64,000 nucleotides of DNA from Kaistella faecalis. Lineage in GTDB: Bacteria > Bacteroidota > Bacteroidia > Flavobacteriales > Weeksellaceae. Made by a program: the position numbers and the translations under genes. The notes under the pieces are model-generated. The model was not told where the DNA came from. It made no database searches and saw only the letters and a list, made by a program, of their open reading frames with translations. The stretch is taken from contig NZ_CP078067.1 of NCBI RefSeq assembly GCF_019195395.1, positions 865,248 through 929,247 of the forward strand, read 5' to 3'. Within the stretch, counting starts at the first letter, position 1. The number at the start of each line of letters is the position of its first letter. This document shows positions 51,768 to 58,479 of this stretch, one piece after another.

Positions 51768-52529
51768 TTAATTCTTAATTAATTTTTCAAAAGATTTCAC
51801 GCCATCATTTGCTTCAATTTCCAGAAAATAAGTACCGGGACTTAATCTGTTTAAATCGATGCCGCTGTTTTTAAGTTTCGGAGATACAATAAACCTTCCG
51901 GTACTATCGTAAACAAGAATGGATTTAATACTTTCGGAGTTTTTGAAATTCACTGTTCCTTTTGATGGGTTAGGATACATCATAATTTTTCCCTGCAGAT
52001 TAACATCATCCGCCGCCAGTGCAGCATCATAGCTCATTACCAAAGTCGCATAATCCCTGTTCCCTGCGCCGTGATAGGAAAGTGTAAGCGTACCATCCCC
52101 TCTCGCAACAAATACATTTACCGTTCCAGCCGCATTGGGAATGGGTGCATCGCCGGCCCCACCTGAGAGACTTCTGGTCGCAACAACAGTCCTTGTACTT
52201 CCTGAAATGGTATTCGAAGTTACTGTCCAGTCCTGAACAGCATCTGCTGATGGCGTTACACCAACTCCGTTGAATGTATAGTCCCTTGCAGAAGCGGAGT
52301 TGTAAATAAATCCGTCGGCTCCTGATGCCATACCTTCATCTCCAGCTCCGAGTCCCAGAAACGAGTTACTGGGGCCTGAAAGTGTGAGTCTTACCATAGT
52401 TGGCTTTGTTTCCATCTTTACAGAAACCCCTGTAGTTCCAACGAGGAAAGGTGCTCCTGAACTGTATTGTGCACCGATTAAAATACAGGCACAAAAACTT
52501 GATAAAATAAGTAAAAGTTTTCTTTTCAT
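51768..52529 (-). CDS. T9SS type A sorting domain protein
   Basis: The 253-residue exported protein has a signal peptide (about residues 1-20) and a C-terminal type A sorting domain (about 178-253) that starts IMMYPNPSKGTVNFKN and ends SPGTYFLEIEANDGVKSFEK, followed by LIKN. The central region (about 25-170) looks like a small beta sandwich (GAPFLVGTTGVSVKMETKP, WTVTSNTISGSTRTVVATRS); it is rich in Gly, Asp and Thr, and no domain name can be assigned. It is the last gene of the DUF5777 operon, 1 bp after the ankyrin gene. Confidence 0.85.
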   Translation of the reverse strand: MKRKLLLILSSFCACILIGAQYSSGAPFLVGTTGVSVKMETKPTMVRLTLSGPSNSFLGLGAGDEGMASGADGFIYNSASARDYTFNGVGVTPSADAVQDWTVTSNTISGSTRTVVATRSLSGGAGDAPIPNAAGTVNVFVARGDGTLTLSYHGAGNRDYATLVMSYDAALAADDVNLQGKIMMYPNPSKGTVNFKNSESIKSILVYDSTGRFIVSPKLKNSGIDLNRLSPGTYFLEIEANDGVKSFEKLIKN

Positions 52530-52530
52530 T

Positions 52531-53055
52531 TTATTGCATTTTTAAAAGGTTAATAATATTTTCTCTTTGAGTTTGCACAGCATATTCAAAGGGTTTAATT
52601 CCCATGTGATCCGGCTGTTCTTTCTTAGCGCCGTACTGCAGCAGCATTTTCACCAACTCTTCGTTTCCTGTTTTTACTGCCCAGATGAGCGGTGTAGTGC
52701 CATTGGCATCTGCAATATTCGGATCAGCTTTTTTAGCCAGAAGTGCTTCAGCAAGTTCCTTATGATACCTGATACACAAACCTGCTAGAGCGGTCCCCTC
52801 AGGACTTTTGTAATTGATATCTTTTACATGCTGAATCAAAAATTTTGCAACATTGGTATTGCCACGGTAGCAGGCCAGAATCAAGGGAGAAAAACCCATA
52901 GAATTTGTGCTGTTAATCACATCCGGGTTTTGTTTAAGCAGCTGTTGCATTTCTTCTACTGTTCCGGATCTCGCTACATCAAAAACATCTTTCTGCTGAG
53001 CGTTTATCAACATTACGCCTATCAGTAGTATGATTAAAGAAAGAGCGGTTTTCAT
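52531..53055 (-). CDS. Secreted ankyrin repeat protein
   Basis: The 174-residue protein has a signal peptide (about residues 1-19) and about four ankyrin repeats: VFDVARSGTVEEMQQLLKQ, GFSPLILACYRGNTNVAKFL, GTALAGLCIRYHKELAEALL, GTTPLIWAVKTGNEELVKML and GIKPFEYAVQTQRENIINLL. Exported ankyrin proteins next to oxidative or metal-related genes occur in other bacteria, for example AnkB with catalases; a similar accessory role is possible but unproven. Its start overlaps the YceI stop by 4 bp. Confidence 0.88.
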   Translation of the reverse strand: MKTALSLIILLIGVMLINAQQKDVFDVARSGTVEEMQQLLKQNPDVINSTNSMGFSPLILACYRGNTNVAKFLIQHVKDINYKSPEGTALAGLCIRYHKELAEALLAKKADPNIADANGTTPLIWAVKTGNEELVKMLLQYGAKKEQPDHMGIKPFEYAVQTQRENIINLLKMQ

Positions 53056-53597
53056 ATTTTCTCCAGTTCAAAATTATAATCCACATTCACGGTCTCTGCA
53101 ATCTTCTTTTTAATTACACTTGGGATGCTGATATTATATTCCGCAGGTTTTGCAGAAAATTTTCCTGAAATATAAATTTTATCATCCTTACGGTAAATTT
53201 GTGCCGTGGATGAAACGTTATTCTTCACGCCATGAAATGTAAGTGATCCTGATACCGTATAGCTGCGGGGCGAAGTATTAAGCTCCTCCAAATTGTAATT
53301 TTCAATCTTTCCTACAAAAACTGCTTTCGGATACTTTGAAGATTCAGCATAATTTTCATTGAAATGTTCTTCCATGAGTGCACTTTTGAACTTAAAGTTC
53401 TTATTCATTGCGATGCTTGCAATATCACCTGTTTTTATATTTAAAACAGTCGCTACGCTTGAATTTTTAGCATCTACATCCTCGAAAAGCGGAACATTTG
53501 CTTCAAAATGTACGGTTCCGGTCTTGGTACTGTATTTCTGTGAAAACGCAAGATTTCCTAGAATCAAGGCTACTAAAATGATGAGTCTGTTATACAT
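53052..53597 (-). CDS. YceI family protein
   Basis: The 181-residue protein has a signal peptide (about residues 1-19) and a YceI-type lipocalin-like beta barrel: STKTGTVHFEANVPLFEDVD (about 23-42), AVFVGKIENYNLEELN (about 92-107), SYTVSGSLTFHGVKNNVSS (about 112-130) and a final SAKPAEYNISIPSVIKKKI. YceI proteins bind isoprenoid quinones or similar lipids in the periplasm. It follows the cytochrome c gene by 18 bp, a pairing that hints at electron transfer or quinone handling. Confidence 0.9.
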   Translation of the reverse strand: MYNRLIILVALILGNLAFSQKYSTKTGTVHFEANVPLFEDVDAKNSSVATVLNIKTGDIASIAMNKNFKFKSALMEEHFNENYAESSKYPKAVFVGKIENYNLEELNTSPRSYTVSGSLTFHGVKNNVSSTAQIYRKDDKIYISGKFSAKPAEYNISIPSVIKKKIAETVNVDYNFELEKI

Positions 53598-53615
53598 TGT
53601 TGCGATTTTATTTAA

Positions 53616-53969
53616 TTATTCTTTTAAACCGTCATTCTTCCACTTTTTCAAAAGATCAATACTACTTTGAGACAAACTGCCGCCCTGAGGCATTTTTTGC
53701 GGATCCCCATTAGGCCGCTGTACCCTGTCCAGAATATTATCAATAGCATTTTTAACCAACGTGTAATCCGTAAGCGGAAAGAATCCAGACGCTCCACCGG
53801 GCGAATGGCATACCGTGCAGTTGGTAGCAATCAGCGGTTTAATATCATTTGTATAAGTTACCGTTGCAGGAAGAGTTACTTTCTCTGAAATGTCGTCATA
53901 AGTCCGGGTATCACAACCGAGAATTGCAAAAAAAGCGAGGATCGTTAATAGGTTAAACGGTTTTTTCAT
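53616..53969 (-). CDS. Monohaem cytochrome c lipoprotein
   Basis: The 117-residue protein has a lipoprotein signal (AILGC, Cys at about residue 19) and one covalent haem c motif, ATNCTVCHSPGG (CxxCH, Cys50-His54 region). A Met that could be the sixth haem ligand is in DPQKMPQGG (about residue 94). It has no oxidase or peroxidase domain, so it is probably a small periplasmic electron carrier. It lies 12 bp after the DUF5777 gene and 18 bp before the YceI gene. Confidence 0.9.
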   Translation of the reverse strand: MKKPFNLLTILAFFAILGCDTRTYDDISEKVTLPATVTYTNDIKPLIATNCTVCHSPGGASGFFPLTDYTLVKNAIDNILDRVQRPNGDPQKMPQGGSLSQSSIDLLKKWKNDGLKE

Positions 53970-53981
53970 GATGCTGATTCT

Positions 53982-54824
53982 TTAGAAAACACGGTATAAA
54001 TTGAAGCCGAAAAAGAAATGACCTTTCTCCCAGTTTCCGGTAGCGTTGCTGATGTATCCAACTTCAGTAATCGGTTGCGAATTCGTAAAAACCAACTGAA
54101 AAATGTGACCGCCCGTATCAATATCCATTCCCACAGATAAAGGATTCTTATAATAATTTTTATCCTCCATGTTCAAAAAATATTCAGCATTCAATGAAAC
54201 TCTTTTTGATATTTTATATCTGCCGCCAATTCCTGCTGCAAAAAGATTTTCGTTCTCAATCTCCGGATTTATGAGGTTTCTGTGGATATAAGTAGGCGTT
54301 AACTGCATACTGAAACTTTCAGAGAATCTTCGGGAAATAAGGATCTGACTCAAATAGGCCATACGGTCGCTGAACCTCAGGTTTGGATAATTATCCCGGT
54401 CAAGTTCGGAATTAATGTCGATAACATGATATCCAACAACGTCAAAAGGCATTTCGCCCACCTGTTTCAGCAACCGGTATTTTGTGCCAAATTCATACGT
54501 TTTCTGATACGTATGTCTGGCAGCGCTAAGCGATATGCCATCCGTTAAACCATAAATTACTCCCAATTTGGTTGTAGCGTGATCAAGACCAAAAAAAGTT
54601 TTAAACCCATCGCTTACATCACCGAAACGGTGAGAAATATCTACATAAAATTCTTTCTCAGCCGGCATCTTTGTTGATTGTCCTGTTACAATCTGAAGCG
54701 CCTTGAAACTGGGTTGGTAAATTTCTGCGGACGCTACTGTGTCGATCTCCTTCAGTAAATCTTCCTGTGAAAATGCTGCAAAACCCGTAAAAATAAAGAG
54801 CAAAAATGTAAATTTCTGTATCAT
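53982..54824 (-). CDS. DUF5777 family outer membrane beta-barrel protein
   Basis: The 280-residue protein has a signal peptide (about residues 1-20, ending AAFSQ) followed by a barrel of alternating amphipathic strands (FYVDISHRFGDVSDGFKTFF, LGVIYGLTDGISLSAARHTY, AYLSQILISRRFSESFSMQL) and ends in an aromatic residue (FFFGFNLYRVF), as outer-membrane barrels usually do. DUF5777 has no known function. The ATG at 54824 was chosen because the longer reading has no signal peptide at its start. It heads an operon with a cytochrome c, YceI, ankyrin and T9SS proteins; a Crp-like operator lies 120 bp upstream. Confidence 0.87.
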   Translation of the reverse strand: MIQKFTFLLFIFTGFAAFSQEDLLKEIDTVASAEIYQPSFKALQIVTGQSTKMPAEKEFYVDISHRFGDVSDGFKTFFGLDHATTKLGVIYGLTDGISLSAARHTYQKTYEFGTKYRLLKQVGEMPFDVVGYHVIDINSELDRDNYPNLRFSDRMAYLSQILISRRFSESFSMQLTPTYIHRNLINPEIENENLFAAGIGGRYKISKRVSLNAEYFLNMEDKNYYKNPLSVGMDIDTGGHIFQLVFTNSQPITEVGYISNATGNWEKGHFFFGFNLYRVF

Positions 54825-54913
54825 TAAATACTTTTTTAAGATTAAACCAACATTTTCCCGGCACAAGAAACCTGCGCAGAGACTTATTTTGTCGACCTGC
54901 ACGAAAGGCCTAA

Positions 54914-54921
54914 CAAATTTA
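54914..54921 (-). promoter_or_regulatory. -7 promoter element of the DUF5777 operon
   Basis: TAAATTTG on the minus strand gives a leader of about 85 nt. No -33 TTTG is present; instead a Crp-type dyad lies 23 bp upstream (54945-54958). Confidence 0.6.
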
Positions 54922-54944
54922 TATCTTAAAAAAGTAAAAAAGCG

Positions 54945-54958
54945 GTGACTAAAGTCAC
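54945..54958 (-). promoter_or_regulatory. Crp/Fnr-type operator (GTGA-N6-TCAC)
   Basis: GTGACTAAAGTCAC is a perfect inverted repeat with the Crp-family geometry GTGA-N6-TCAC, followed by A as in the E. coli TCACA half-site. It overlaps the stop codon of the crp-like gene and its centre is about 41 bp upstream of the start point predicted from the -7 element, the class II activator position. See findings. Confidence 0.65.
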
Positions 54959-55590
54959 AGGGATTTAACAACCTCAATACCAGCAACATCCTGCCGGACA
55001 TTTCCCTCGTGTTCGAATTTTTTCAGGATCCTGCTTACGACTTCGCGGGCAGTTCCCAGACTGTTGGCAATTTCTTTATGCGAAACTTTTACAGGGTTTT
55101 TTCCGGTAATTTCTATCTTGTTCTGAAGATAGTCCATGACCCGCCGGTCCAGGCGGTGAAAAACTACTTTGTATGTCATATCAATCATCTCGGCATATCT
55201 TAAATCATATTCTCTGTAGAAGAACTGGTTGATTTCCGGATAAGTGATAATCCATTTTTTCATATGCTGTACCGGGATCAGCATCACCTCGGAAGACTCA
55301 TCAGTGGACGCAAAAACCTTACTGATCCCATCCTTAAAAATTGTTGAAAATGTCATAATACAACTCTGTCCCGGCCTTACAAAATAATAAACAAGTTCGC
55401 GGTCACTGCTCATCGTGTACACTTTCACCAAACCGCTCAAAACAATCGGGACATACTTCACCCGCTGGCCTTCCTGCATCAATTCTGTTTTGGGACCGAA
55501 TTTCTGAACGATAGATTTCTCACGCAGTTCATCCTGGAAATCATTTCCAAGAAAGCGGAAAGGCTGCTCGATTGTAAAGTCGCTGCTCAT
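54955..55590 (-). CDS. Crp/Fnr family transcriptional regulator 1
   Basis: The 211-residue regulator has an N-terminal cyclic-nucleotide-type effector domain (about residues 15-130) and a C-terminal winged helix (about 150-205) with VSHKEIANSLGTAREVVSRI. The recognition helix retains the Arg-Glu pair (TAREVVSR) that in E. coli Crp contacts the GTGA half-site. It has one Cys (Cys77, PGQSCIMTF) and none of the FNR iron-sulfur Cys, so it is not an oxygen sensor of FNR type. The start at 55590 follows family length. It lies upstream of the DUF5777 operon. Confidence 0.88.
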   Translation of the reverse strand: MSSDFTIEQPFRFLGNDFQDELREKSIVQKFGPKTELMQEGQRVKYVPIVLSGLVKVYTMSSDRELVYYFVRPGQSCIMTFSTIFKDGISKVFASTDESSEVMLIPVQHMKKWIITYPEINQFFYREYDLRYAEMIDMTYKVVFHRLDRRVMDYLQNKIEITGKNPVKVSHKEIANSLGTAREVVSRILKKFEHEGNVRQDVAGIEVVKSL

Positions 55591-56045
55591 GATTTTTTCT
55601 ATAAAATTATATATTATATTGATAACTGCGGTTTTTAAATCATTATTTCTGACCCGTAAAACGTAAATATTAAAAAAACTATGCATTACAGAACTTGACT
55701 GTGAATTCGTTCATAACCTTCTATTTAATACTCTGGTAAACAGATAGATATTCACATTTCATTGTAAACAAACAGTTGATAGAACGTGAGAATTAAAAGC
55801 CGTTTTATTTGCTTTTAAGGATCTAATCGTAGTATTTTTACATCACCAATCAAGTCAGAATGCAGAGCTGAACGGAAGCTTAACAGCAAAAATTTCACGC
55901 TTAAAATCTTTAAAGATGCTCAGGAAATTTGAAAGTTAAGGCAATCAACTGGAAACCGAAAGGAAGAAGCTGAAAACCCGGAGACTCAAAATCCGATATT
56001 CTTTACTGATGCACGACTAAAAAGGCGAGGTACACACAGAGTTGA

Positions 56046-56291
56046 AAAAAGAAAAATCCGACAGGTACTTTCTCAATTAAAACTGGTGTACCGAATAAAA
56101 AGTGGAACTTACGAGGTGAAAGAAGGTTTTTACCAGTCTCAGAAGAAGACGATGTTGCAAAACTGAATCTTAAGTCTGCAGCAAACAGGTAAAAGTCCGG
56201 AATCACATCAACGTTGAAACTTAAAGTGTTTATCGATGAAACGATGATAAAAACGAACCGAAAGGCAGTTTTTTGGAATCAATATTTTTGA
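56046..56291 (+). pseudogene. Possible gene remnant split by one in-frame stop
   Basis: Reading frame from 56046 (after TGA at 56043-56045): 48 sense codons, TAA at 56190-56192, then 32 sense codons to TGA at 56289-56291. The first part reads KKKNPTGTFSIKTGVPNKKW and onward, the second KSGITSTLKLKVFIDETMIK and onward. No start codon, no known domain. The antisense ORF 56003-56206 is not favoured. Remnant status is a weak inference. Confidence 0.25.
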
Positions 56292-56415
56292 AGTCAGTAC
56301 TTAAAGTTGAAGCAAGAAGTGAAGCTTAACTGATGATTCAGCAAATAGATTTGCAAATAATCCCCTTGCCGGACCATCAGTTTTTTTTATGCCCTTTTCA
56401 GAAAAGCAATTTTCT

Positions 56416-56423
56416 TAATTTTG
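56416..56423 (+). promoter_or_regulatory. -7 promoter element of dinB
   Basis: TAATTTTG ends 4 bp before the dinB ATG, so the predicted transcript starts at or beside the start codon (leaderless). No LexA-type site was recognised. Confidence 0.5.
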
Positions 56424-56427
56424 CTTC

Positions 56428-57510
56428 ATGATTCCCCAGCGCAAAATCATCCACGTCGATATGGACGCGTTTTACGCTTCCGTGGAGCAGCACGACAATC
56501 CGGAACTCCGCGGAAAACCCATTGCCGTGGGAGGCGGGCATTATGGTGTGGTAGCAGCGGCTAGTTACGAAGCCAGAAAATTCGGAATCCGTTCTGCAAT
56601 GCCGGGGAGATTGGCGCTCGAGAAATGCCCCCACCTCATCGTGGTAAAACCAAGATTTCAGCGTTACAAAGAAATTTCGCAGCAGATCCGGGCAATTTTT
56701 TATGAATATACCGATTTGGTAGAACCACTTTCTCTGGATGAAGCGTACCTGGATGTCACTGAAAATAAAAAAGGAATTGAATCCGCCAATGATATCGCAA
56801 GAGAAATCAGACAAAGGATTTTCGAAGAAACGGGACTCACTGCTTCCGCAGGAATTTCGGTGAATAAATTTCTGGCAAAAGTGGCTTCAGATTATAACAA
56901 ACCCAACGGACAGAAAACCATTCATCCAACACAAATCATGGAGTTCATGGAGGAACTTCCGATAGAAAAATTCTACGGCATCGGAAAAGTTACCGCCAAT
57001 AAAATGCACGAAATGCACATCTTTAAAGGTGCAGACCTCAAGGAAAAGGCGCTGGAAGAACTCGTCCGTCTATTTGGGAAATCGGGAAACTATTATTATA
57101 ATGTGGTGCGTGGAATTCATAAAAGTGAAGTAAAACCACACCGCATTCAGAAAAGTGTTGCGGTGGAAGAAACGTTCTGGGATAATCTCCTTGATGAAGA
57201 TTCGGTTTTCAGGCAGCTTCAACTCATCAGTGAAGAACTCGAAACCCGGCTGGCGAAAAAAGAAATCAAAGGAAAATCTTTAACCCTGAAAATCAAGTAC
57301 AAAGATTTCACCCAATACACGCGCAGCAAAACCCAGGAAGTATATTTTGACGGTTCTACGGATTTCTTTGAAACCGCGCAGAAACTCTGGGAACTGCGCC
57401 CTTTCGACAAACCCGTGCGCTTGCTTGGACTTTCACTTTCCAACCTCAACACCCAGGAAAAAAAACAGATTTCCGTTCAGCTCAAAATCCCTTTCGAAGA
57501 ATTTGAGTGA
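56428..57510 (+). CDS. dinB: DNA polymerase IV
   Basis: The 360-residue Y-family translesion polymerase has the catalytic acidic residues in IIHVDMDAFYASVEQHDNPE (Asp9, Asp11 region) and PLSLDEAYLDVTENKKG (about residues 103-119), the steric gate region near FYASVE, ASAGISVNKFLAKVASDYNK (about 138-157) and the little-finger domain (about 245-350). The C-terminus ends in IPFEEFE and lacks an obvious extended beta-clamp peptide; QLKIPFEEF resembles it weakly. It is separated by 63 bp from the convergent second regulator gene. Confidence 0.95.
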   Translation: MIPQRKIIHVDMDAFYASVEQHDNPELRGKPIAVGGGHYGVVAAASYEARKFGIRSAMPGRLALEKCPHLIVVKPRFQRYKEISQQIRAIFYEYTDLVEPLSLDEAYLDVTENKKGIESANDIAREIRQRIFEETGLTASAGISVNKFLAKVASDYNKPNGQKTIHPTQIMEFMEELPIEKFYGIGKVTANKMHEMHIFKGADLKEKALEELVRLFGKSGNYYYNVVRGIHKSEVKPHRIQKSVAVEETFWDNLLDEDSVFRQLQLISEELETRLAKKEIKGKSLTLKIKYKDFTQYTRSKTQEVYFDGSTDFFETAQKLWELRPFDKPVRLLGLSLSNLNTQEKKQISVQLKIPFEEFE

Positions 57511-57573
57511 TGGAAATCTTCAGACCCATGCAATTCAAAAACAGAACTGTTGTCAGTATTGGTGCGAAGCTGG

Positions 57574-58203
57574 TTAAAAATCTTTCAGCAGCTTAATCTG
57601 GTTGCGGTAAAGCAGAACTTTTCCGTCGTTTTCAAGTTTTTTCAGAAGCCGGCTGATGACTACGCGTGAACTTGCAAGGTCATTCGCAATCTCTTCATGA
57701 GACACATTAATTACTGTTTTTCCGGATATTCTGGATTTTTCTCTGAGATAGTTGATAAGTCTCACATCCAGACCATTGAAAACCACCATATCCAAAGCCT
57801 TCAACATCTCAACGAAGCGGTTCTGCATCGTGCGCATCACAAAGTCTTTCCATGTTGGATATTTGCTCATCCACGAATCCATGTACTCGACCGGAATCAT
57901 CCACATTTCCACATCGTCCTCTGCCACGGCCATGATTTCACTTTTCGCCTCTTGCATACAGCAGGTAAATGACATTGCGCAACCGTCGCTGGCATTCAGG
58001 TAGTACATTAAAAGTTCCCTCCCGTCGGGCTGCATCATAGATACCTTTACGGTGCCCTGCATTACAATCGGCATATAAAGCAACTGTTGACCGATGCTGA
58101 TAATCACCTCGCCTTCTTCAGCAGTTTTTCTTCTGCCAACGGCCATAATTTCAGCCATTAATTCAGGTTCAAAAAGTTCTTTTACCGATTCTGTGATTTC
58201 CAT
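57574..58203 (-). CDS. Crp/Fnr family transcriptional regulator 2
   Basis: The 209-residue regulator has an effector domain (about residues 10-125) and a winged helix (about 145-200) with VSHEEIANDLASSRVVISRL. The recognition helix has Val where regulator 1 and E. coli Crp have Glu. Three Cys lie together in SDGCAMSFTCCMQEAK (Cys75, Cys81, Cys82), with no FNR iron-sulfur Cys pattern; a thiol-based signal is possible. It is divergent from the CstB-like sulfur operon, its probable target. The start at 58203 follows the family; -7 element on the minus strand at 58208-58215. Confidence 0.88.
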   Translation of the reverse strand: MEITESVKELFEPELMAEIMAVGRRKTAEEGEVIISIGQQLLYMPIVMQGTVKVSMMQPDGRELLMYYLNASDGCAMSFTCCMQEAKSEIMAVAEDDVEMWMIPVEYMDSWMSKYPTWKDFVMRTMQNRFVEMLKALDMVVFNGLDVRLINYLREKSRISGKTVINVSHEEIANDLASSRVVISRLLKKLENDGKVLLYRNQIKLLKDF

Positions 58204-58207
58204 TCTA

Positions 58208-58215
58208 CAAAAATA
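58208..58215 (-). promoter_or_regulatory. -7 promoter element of regulator 2
   Basis: TATTTTTG on the minus strand ends 4 bp before the start codon, predicting a leaderless or nearly leaderless transcript. Confidence 0.5.
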
Positions 58216-58291
58216 CAAAATTCTGCCGCTCTTTATCAGTTATCAGGCGCTGGCCATCTTCAGTTTTACGGAACATCATGATTAGTTTTAA

Positions 58292-58305
58292 GTAACCAAT
58301 GTTAC
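58292..58305 (+). promoter_or_regulatory. Crp/Fnr-type operator (GTAA-N6-TTAC) of the CstB operon
   Basis: GTAACCAATGTTAC is a perfect GTAAC-N4-GTTAC dyad, equivalent to GTAA-N6-TTAC. It is 22 bp upstream of the -7 element TAACTTTG at 58328, the same layout as at two other promoters in this region. Confidence 0.65.
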
Positions 58306-58327
58306 CTTCGGCTGAATTCTGTTAGAG

Positions 58328-58335
58328 TAACTTTG
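58328..58335 (+). promoter_or_regulatory. -7 promoter element of the CstB operon
   Basis: TAACTTTG matches TAnnTTTG; the leader to the ATG at 58480 is about 140 nt. No -33 TTTG is present at 19 bp, so activation by a bound regulator is likely needed. Confidence 0.6.
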
Positions 58336-58479
58336 CATCACGGAAAAGAGATTAAAGGAGAATAGCTTATCTATGAAATTTCATAAGGTATGAACGTTGC
58401 TGAAATGAATCTTACCATTAAAAATAAGGTACCGGATTTGATACTTTAAAACCAAAAACCACTTTAAAAAATATATACG

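Larger units (their letters stand above)
55591..56427. other. Gene-poor stretch with possible decayed gene or structured RNA
   Basis: No ORF here resembles a gene. The plus strand is purine-rich with many GAA/AAG words. From 56046 a frame stays open for 48 codons with protein-like content (PTGTFSIKTGVPNKKWNL), meets TAA at 56190, and then stays open in the same frame for 32 more codons (to TGA at 56289). There is no good start codon. The stretch could be a decayed gene, a horizontally acquired fragment or part of an RNA; none is established. A -7 element for dinB is at the right end. Confidence 0.5.

Noticed and set aside
56181..56205. Slight resemblance to the RNase P RNA conserved region (AAAGTCCGG)
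   Set aside because: Only a short word matches; the other conserved RNase P segments were not found in the stretch.
56003..56206. Minus-strand ORF of 67 codons in the gene-poor stretch
   Set aside because: Phe/Ser-rich composition with no domain, no start signal and no neighbour support; it is the complement of a more protein-like plus-strand frame.
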